Source: Pedobacter sp. (lineage in GTDB: Bacteria; Bacteroidota; Bacteroidia; Sphingobacteriales; Sphingobacteriaceae). From it: a stretch of 36,655 bases of DNA. The position numbers were made by a program, and so were the translations under genes. How positions within the stretch are numbered: position 1 is the first letter of the stretch; every line of letters begins with the position of its first letter. Under the pieces are notes generated by a model that searched no databases, had not been told where the DNA came from, and worked only from the letters and a program-made list of their open reading frames with translations. Below are positions 31,855-36,655 of the stretch, in pieces. The stretch is from assembly GCA_025351765.1 (NCBI GenBank), contig JANXVH010000165.1, positions 1-36,655 on the forward strand, given 5' to 3'.

Positions 31855-32472
31855 CTATTCGCCCTTATTTCTTTTATTTATTTCGTCGCGTATTCGGGCT
31901 GCTTTTTCGTAGGCTTCTTCGGCAATTGCTTCCTGTAATTTTTGCTGCAATTCCTCATTTGTCAAGGTCTTATAGCCAGATCCTGGAATAGAAGTAGTGA
32001 TGTCTTCTGAACCTTGTTCTTTAGGAATATTGTCCATATTTTCCAGGAACAATAGGTCATTTCCCTCAATTACAATCCCTGCAGAAGACAATATAAATTC
32101 GTAGGTATAGATTGCAGCGTTGAAACGAACGGCAAGTGCAATAGCATCTGAAGTACGCGCGTCAATTTCCTTAGTCGTTTCACCGTCTGTACAGATCAGT
32201 TTCGCAAAAAAGACACCCTCTACAAGATTATAAATTAAAATTTCCTGGATCTGTATCTCATAGGCTTCAGCGAGTGTTTTGAAAAGATCATGGGTAAGCG
32301 GCCTGCTTGGGGTCATTTGTTCAATTTCTATCGCTATTGCCTGGGCTTCAAATGCACCTATAATGATTGGTAATCTTCTTCTGCCATTTACCTCCCCCAG
32401 AACAAGTGCGTAAGCACCGGATTGTGTCTGGCTGTATGATAATCCAACGATATCTAGTTTTACTTTTTTCAT
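31855..32472 (-). CDS. Bifunctional nuclease-family (DUF151) protein with UVR motif
   Basis: The ATG at 32472 gives 205 residues starting 'MKKVKLDIVGLSYSQTQSGA', which matches the family start. The ATG at 32511 would add 13 residues directly behind the etfA stop and is less likely. The BFN/DUF151 domain spans about 1-135 ('RRRLPIIIGAFEAQAIAIEI', 'EIDARTSDAIALAVRF'). Plant and Thermotoga relatives have been linked to nuclease activity. The C-terminus carries a UVR-type helix pair 'LQQKLQEAIAEEAYEKAARI', a motif that mediates UvrB-UvrC and McsA-type contacts. It is the last gene of a putative etfB-etfA-bfn operon. Confidence 0.85.
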   Translation of the reverse strand: MKKVKLDIVGLSYSQTQSGAYALVLGEVNGRRRLPIIIGAFEAQAIAIEIEQMTPSRPLTHDLFKTLAEAYEIQIQEILIYNLVEGVFFAKLICTDGETTKEIDARTSDAIALAVRFNAAIYTYEFILSSAGIVIEGNDLLFLENMDNIPKEQGSEDITTSIPGSGYKTLTNEELQQKLQEAIAEEAYEKAARIRDEINKRNKGE

Positions 32473-32511
32473 ATTAATAGTAATGGACTGGCATTTTAAA
32501 ACCAGTTCCAT

Positions 32512-33483
32512 TTACCCTTTATGGGCTTTTAATGCTTCAATTAATTTTGGGACTACTTCAAATGCATCTCCAACTATACCGTAATCTGCCACTTTAAAAA
32601 ATGGTGCTTCGGGATCCTTGTTGATTACTACAATCACCTTAGATGAGCTTACGCCGGCCAAATGCTGTATAGCGCCTGATATGCCAATGGCAATGTAAAG
32701 GTTAGGACTGATGGCGATACCTGTTTGTCCTACATGTTCAGAATGCGGCCTCCAGTTGGCATCAGATACTGGCTTTGAACACGCTGTTGCAGCGCCAAGA
32801 AGGGCGGCAAGCTCTTCAATCATTCCCCAGTTTTCAGGGCCTTTTAGTCCTCGGCCGGCGGAGACTACAAGTTCTGCATCAGGTAGTGAAATTTTATTGG
32901 TTGCCCTTATGATTTCTTTTACCAAAGCGCTTAAATCTGTAGACTTTACAGTCGGACTAAAAGTTTCTATTATTACGGCTGTTACAGACTCTTTACTACC
33001 AAAAGCATTTGGATTTAATGCGATTATTTTAGTAGCAGAAGTTAATTCAGTTATGGCGAAAGCTTTGCCTGAGAAGGCTGTTTTCTTTACCAGGAATTTG
33101 CCTCCCTCAAGTTTAGGAAGTTCTACTGCTCCGTCTACCAAACCAGCTTCCAGTTTTACTGCAACTCTAGGAGCAAGGCCTTTACCTGAAAAGGAGTTTG
33201 ATAGCACGATCACTTCAGCACCTTCTTTTTTTGCAGCTTCAGCAATTACTGAGGCGTATGCCTGGTTTACAAAATCCTTAAGTTGATTGTTAGTTACGCT
33301 AAGCACTTTAGAAGCGCCATAAGTGCCCAGATTTTTCAGTTCTGCATCGGCAACGTTACCAATTGATATTGCTGTTAAATTACTGTTTTGCTGATCAGCG
33401 ATGGCCTTTGCATAAGATACTGCTTCATAAACAGATTTCTTGAATTTACCATCAACTTGTTCTACATATACTAAAACTGACAT
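32512..33483 (-). CDS. etfA: Electron transfer flavoprotein, alpha subunit
   Basis: A 323-residue ETF alpha (FixB family). The N-terminal half is the variable adenine-nucleotide-hydrolase-like fold starting 'MSVLVYVEQVDGKFKKSVYE'. The C-terminal FAD domain has 'LVVSAGRGLKGPENWGMIEE', 'GQTGIAISPNLYIAIGISGA', 'IQHLAGVSSSKVIVVINKDP' and 'PFFKVADYGIVGD', all signature. With ETF beta it passes electrons from acyl-CoA dehydrogenases to the ETF:quinone pathway. The gene follows etfB by 35 bp. Confidence 0.95.
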   Translation of the reverse strand: MSVLVYVEQVDGKFKKSVYEAVSYAKAIADQQNSNLTAISIGNVADAELKNLGTYGASKVLSVTNNQLKDFVNQAYASVIAEAAKKEGAEVIVLSNSFSGKGLAPRVAVKLEAGLVDGAVELPKLEGGKFLVKKTAFSGKAFAITELTSATKIIALNPNAFGSKESVTAVIIETFSPTVKSTDLSALVKEIIRATNKISLPDAELVVSAGRGLKGPENWGMIEELAALLGAATACSKPVSDANWRPHSEHVGQTGIAISPNLYIAIGISGAIQHLAGVSSSKVIVVINKDPEAPFFKVADYGIVGDAFEVVPKLIEALKAHKG

Positions 33484-33518
33484 ACGGTCTTAATTTAAGA
33501 TTTAAAATAGGAAAAGGC

Positions 33519-34256
33519 TTAGATTACTTTTGCTTCCTGGTGTAAAAGATCAATTAGTTTAGAAGGGTCTTCTGCAGGTATCAGTTTTACCATTCCTCGC
33601 GGCGGAGGTGTGTCAAATTGCTGAATGGTAACAACTGCTTGGATATCTTTTGCTTCGATCACCACCAATGGTTTTGTTCTGGCAGACATGATGCCTCTCA
33701 TATTAGGAATCTTAGCTTCTGCAGTTCCTTCAGCACAACTGGCAACGAATTTTCCAGTTACTGATATTACTTCTTTTCCACCCTCAATCTCTCTGTCTAT
33801 CAATGCTGTTGAGCCATCATATTCCAGTTTTTTGATGATGGATATAGAAGGTATATCCAAAAATTCTCCAACCATTGCCGCTACTTGAGAACCGTTATAA
33901 TCGATAGACTCGCGGCCGCAAAGAATCATGTCAAATTCGGTCGTTTTTGCATACTCGGCGATTTGATAAGCCACAAAATAAGCATCTCTTGGAGCAGCAT
34001 TGATTCTTACGGCATCATCAGCACCGATTGCAAGCGCCTTTCTAATTGTTGGATCGTTCTGACTTTCTCCTATATTAATTACTGTTACCGTACCTTTTCC
34101 TCCTTCGCAAAGCTCAATTGCTTTTGATAAAGCAATCTCATCATATGGATTTACAATAAATTGTACTCCGGCAGTATTGAATTGTGTATTATTGTTGGTA
34201 AAAGTTATTTTTGTGGTTGTGTCTGGCACATTACTGATACAAACTAATATTTTCAT
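33519..34256 (-). CDS. etfB: Electron transfer flavoprotein, beta subunit
   Basis: A 245-residue ETF beta (FixA family). 'MKILVCISNVPDTTTKITFT' and 'FIVNPYDEIALSKAIELCEG' are the family's opening. 'VTVINIGESQNDPTIRKALA' follows, with 'ILCGRESIDYNGSQVAAMVG' binding AMP in the dimer. It forms the heterodimer with EtfA and lies just upstream in the same operon. No acyl-CoA dehydrogenase is present in the window, so the partner dehydrogenases are encoded elsewhere. Confidence 0.95.
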   Translation of the reverse strand: MKILVCISNVPDTTTKITFTNNNTQFNTAGVQFIVNPYDEIALSKAIELCEGGKGTVTVINIGESQNDPTIRKALAIGADDAVRINAAPRDAYFVAYQIAEYAKTTEFDMILCGRESIDYNGSQVAAMVGEFLDIPSISIIKKLEYDGSTALIDREIEGGKEVISVTGKFVASCAEGTAEAKIPNMRGIMSARTKPLVVIEAKDIQAVVTIQQFDTPPPRGMVKLIPAEDPSKLIDLLHQEAKVI

Positions 34257-34355
34257 TACGTTTATTATTTATATAAAAGGTTATCCAAAAGATTTTGGAA
34301 GCGTTACCGCTGAAATGTCTTTTTACAAATCTAGTTAAAAAAGCAGGGATAAAAA

Positions 34356-34691
34356 ATGCAAAATACCCGATTGACCAAGTTATTGGAGTTTTTGGAAAGT
34401 GACCCCAACGATCCTTTCGTTTTATATGCACTTGCAACGGAATACAATGCTGCGGAGCAGACAGAGCAGGCTTTTGAATATTACCTTAAGCTTGTTTCTG
34501 ACCATCCAAACTATGTAGGAACTTATTATCATCTTGGGAAATTGTATGAGAAGAATGACAGGACTGAAGAGGCGATCAGGATCTATCAACTTGGTATGAA
34601 CGAATCAAAAAATAAACGAGATATGCATTCTTTTTCTGAACTTCAAGGTGCTTTTAATGCTGCCTCTGGTTTGGATTATGAAGACGATTAA
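34356..34691 (+). CDS. Small tetratricopeptide-repeat protein
   Basis: A 111-residue protein with two to three TPR helices pairs: 'PFVLYALATEYNAAEQTEQA' (first repeat), 'YVGTYYHLGKLYEKNDRTEE' (second repeat) and 'AIRIYQLGMNESKNKRDMHS' leading into a final helix. No signal peptide. The protein most likely acts as an adaptor for another protein. It is divergent from etfB with 99 bp between starts, and is followed after 11 bp by chrA, possibly in one transcript. Confidence 0.82.
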   Translation: MQNTRLTKLLEFLESDPNDPFVLYALATEYNAAEQTEQAFEYYLKLVSDHPNYVGTYYHLGKLYEKNDRTEEAIRIYQLGMNESKNKRDMHSFSELQGAFNAASGLDYEDD

Positions 34692-34702
34692 ATGCTGGTA
34701 AA

Positions 34703-35902
34703 TTGAACAAAAATCAATTTTTATTCCTGAGGGATGTGCTATTTTTCACTTTCACTGCATTCGGTGGAGCGCAAGCCCATTTATCACTGTTACTTAAATA
34801 CTTTGTAAAAAATAGAAGGTATATTTCTGAGGAAGATTTGCTGGAAATTAATGCACTTGCCCAAGTGCTACCAGGTCCTGCGTCTACACAAACATTAGTC
34901 GGAATTGCATATAAGGTAGGCGGATTAAGGCTTTCCCTTATTTCATTTTTGATTTGGATTGTACCATCCGCTACTATGATGACTTTTGCTGCAATTACTT
35001 TTGCCAAGCTGGATCAAAAGCAAAAATTTATGGAGATACTGGAATACGTCCAGCCTATTGCATTGGGAATTGTGGCTTTTGGGGCATATAATTTGTCGCG
35101 AAGAGTTTTGCGTTCTCAAGTTTCTGTTTTTTTAGCTGTTGCTGCTGCTATATGCACATTGGTATTAAGAAATGCTTATGTATTTCCGCTGGCTATTTTA
35201 ATAGGAGGCATGATTTCATCTGCATTGGAGACGCCAAAAGAAGAAAGTGAGATTCGTGTAAAATTATTTTCTAATATCAATCCAAAAAAACTAATCTATT
35301 TTATTGGAGTACTGCTTGTTATTGCCTTAATGGGTGCCATTATTAACAGGACTTCGCCATTTAGTTTACCAATCAGACTATTTGAAAATTTTTACCGAAA
35401 TGGGATCTTCATTTTCGGTGGGGGACAAGTGCTTGTGCCATTAATGTTTACAGAGTTTGTTGAAATGAAACATTATTTACATGCTTCTGGATTTCTTTCA
35501 GGCTTTGCTTTGCAGCAAGCTTTGCCCGGCCCTACCTTTTCATTTACCAGTTACATTGGTGCATTAAGTATGCGAAATTTTGGTTATGGAATTGGCGGAC
35601 AAATTTTTGGTGGAGTAGTGGCGGTACTTGGGATTAATTTACCCGGGTTGATTTTGGTACTTTTCATTGTGCCATTTTGGGACGACCTAAAGAAGATAAC
35701 CCGTATTAAGCATTCTTTATCAGGAATAAATGCGGTGAGCGTAGGGTTTATAATCGCAGCTTTTTTATTACTTGTTTTTCCGATCGGCCTGGACGTGATG
35801 TCTATTTCTATAATGGTTGTTACTTTCCTGATATTGAATTTTACCAGGGTTAGTCCTACGCTAATTGTAATAGCAGGTATTTTGCTGGGTTATTTTATAT
35901 AA
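34703..35902 (+). CDS. chrA: Chromate transporter (CHR family, two-domain)
   Basis: A 399-residue membrane protein with two homologous Chromate_transp halves. First half: 'TFTAFGGAQAHLSLL' and 'QVLPGPASTQTLVGIAYKVG'. Second half: 'FIFGGGQVLVPLM' and 'QQALPGPTFSFTSYIGAL'. These G-G-x-Q and P-G-P motifs define the CHR superfamily, whose characterised members export chromate. Many homologues have no proven substrate. A TTG start at 34703 is used because the ATG at 34692 is out of frame and stops after four codons. The stop codon abuts the stop of the convergent dnaB gene with no gap and no visible terminator. Confidence 0.87.
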   Translation: MNKNQFLFLRDVLFFTFTAFGGAQAHLSLLLKYFVKNRRYISEEDLLEINALAQVLPGPASTQTLVGIAYKVGGLRLSLISFLIWIVPSATMMTFAAITFAKLDQKQKFMEILEYVQPIALGIVAFGAYNLSRRVLRSQVSVFLAVAAAICTLVLRNAYVFPLAILIGGMISSALETPKEESEIRVKLFSNINPKKLIYFIGVLLVIALMGAIINRTSPFSLPIRLFENFYRNGIFIFGGGQVLVPLMFTEFVEMKHYLHASGFLSGFALQQALPGPTFSFTSYIGALSMRNFGYGIGGQIFGGVVAVLGINLPGLILVLFIVPFWDDLKKITRIKHSLSGINAVSVGFIIAAFLLLVFPIGLDVMSISIMVVTFLILNFTRVSPTLIVIAGILLGYFI

Positions 35903-36655
35903 TTAAAACGGTGCGTCGTCATCGTTCATATCATCCATCCTTGAGGGTTTAATGATTACATTACCAGATGGCCTGTCGAAATCTGCCGATGGCATCATTC
36001 CAGCGCTTGGATTGGTCATAGAAAATGAAGTTGGTGCTGCAAAATTGTCTTCCAGGTCAGTAAATTTAACATACTTACCAATAAAGCGGAGCGGTACGAT
36101 ACCGGTTTCACCATTACGGTGTTTCGCAATGATCACCTCTCCAATACCCGCCTGGGATCGGCCTTGTTCATCCTCTGTAATTCCATAATATTCAGGACGA
36201 TAAAGGAACAATACCATATCTGCATCCTGCTCAATAGAACCAGACTCCCTTAAATCTGAAAGCATTGGTCGTTTACCATTGGCGCCCGGTCTGCTTTCAA
36301 CGGCACGACTCAATTGTGAGAGGGCAATTACAGGAACGTTTAATTCCTTAGCCACAGATTTAAGCGCTCTTGAAATGCTACCAATCTCCTGCTCCCTGTT
36401 ACCACCACCGCTTTGACCTTCACCTTTTCCGTGCATCAGCTGCAAGTAATCTATAATAATCAATTGCAGGTCGTACTGAGATTTTAGTCTCCGGCACTTT
36501 GCTCTAAATTCAAATATATTTAGTGCGGGTGTATCATCTATTAAAAGGGGAGCTTCTGTAAGTGTTCCTATTTTACTATGCAATTGCTGCCATTCCCATT
36601 CTGCAAGATTTCCTTTACGTATCTTTTCCTGCTCAATTTCGGTTTCTCCGGAAAT
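35903..36655 (-). CDS. dnaB: Replicative DNA helicase DnaB, C-terminal part (start outside window)
   Basis: The reading frame is open to the right edge, so 250 residues of the C-terminal RecA-like ATPase are seen and the N-terminal domain is missing. The visible part begins 'ISGETEIEQEKIRKGNLAEW', then 'FEFRAKCRRLKSQYDLQLII' leading to the Walker B strand 'LIIIDYLQLM'. 'VIALSQLSRAVESRPG', 'LRESGSIEQDADMVLFLYRP' and 'IIAKHRNGETGIVPLRF' (arginine-finger region) complete the helicase core. DnaB unwinds the fork ahead of DNA polymerase III. The tail after 'FTDLEDNF' is low-complexity (Pro/Ser/Met/Asp-rich) and ends 'MDDMNDDDAPF'. It is convergent with chrA, with stops directly abutting. Confidence 0.96.
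   Translation of the reverse strand: MSGETEIEQEKIRKGNLAEWEWQQLHSKIGTLTEAPLLIDDTPALNIFEFRAKCRRLKSQYDLQLIIIDYLQLMHGKGEGQSGGGNREQEIGSISRALKSVAKELNVPVIALSQLSRAVESRPGANGKRPMLSDLRESGSIEQDADMVLFLYRPEYYGITEDEQGRSQAGIGEVIIAKHRNGETGIVPLRFIGKYVKFTDLEDNFAAPTSFSMTNPSAGMMPSADFDRPSGNVIIKPSRMDDMNDDDAPF

Noticed and set aside
32711..33286. 191-residue plus-strand frame
   Set aside because: Antisense to etfA; Ser/Ala/Pro-rich composition typical of a shadow.

Overview
The window looks like a chromosomal segment of a Bacteroidota bacterium, most likely a Sphingobacteriaceae/Pedobacter-type organism. Support comes from AT-rich DNA, the absence of Shine-Dalgarno-like leaders, LruC-domain lipoproteins, a DUF6266 protein, a Bacteroidota-style cold-shock leader protein and a DUF418 membrane protein. 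The genus is an inference; no rRNA or tRNA gene is visible. Both ends cut through genes: a polysaccharide flippase at the left and the replicative helicase dnaB at the right.

Layout. (1) 1-5401 is an AT-rich surface-glycan locus: a Wzx-type flippase (partial), a probable glycosyltransferase, a GT8 and a GT2 enzyme packed on the minus strand, then a GT2 on the plus strand whose 3' end overlaps a convergent DUF418 membrane protein. (2) 5829-11482 holds two large LruC-domain lipoproteins, each followed by a strong hairpin, and a DUF6266 protein. (3) 11695-14217 is a tight four-gene minus-strand operon: a coiled-coil/two-TM protein, a response regulator-PP2C phosphatase, a STAS protein and a GHKL ATPase. 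These are all the parts of a partner-switching signalling module. It is transcribed divergently from two GT2 glycosyltransferases (14262-16348). (4) 16372-19030 has small hypothetical genes and a self-contained Fic AMP-transferase preceded by two palindromic repeats. (5) 19045-26980 is a plus-strand housekeeping run: msrC, a 3-methyladenine DNA glycosylase, kynU, a strikingly shortened bestrophin, topB, an MBL-fold hydrolase, two uncharacterised genes and miaA. (6) 27075-30334 has two paralogous small beta-barrel proteins, a DUF3347 lipoprotein and gltA. (7) 30403-34256 (minus strand) has a nucleoside:H+ symporter, a BFN/UVR protein and etfA-etfB. (8) 34356-36655 has a TPR protein, chrA and the C-terminal part of dnaB.

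The observations I rate highest are a bestrophin gene that seems to have lost its middle in frame, an array of 11-bp repeats (four direct, then three inverted) between the signalling operon and the DUF6266 gene, the partner-switching operon with two divergent catalytic motifs, twin palindromes in front of the Fic gene, and a protein that looks like the C-terminal half of phage homing endonucleases without the nuclease, sitting directly before miaA.
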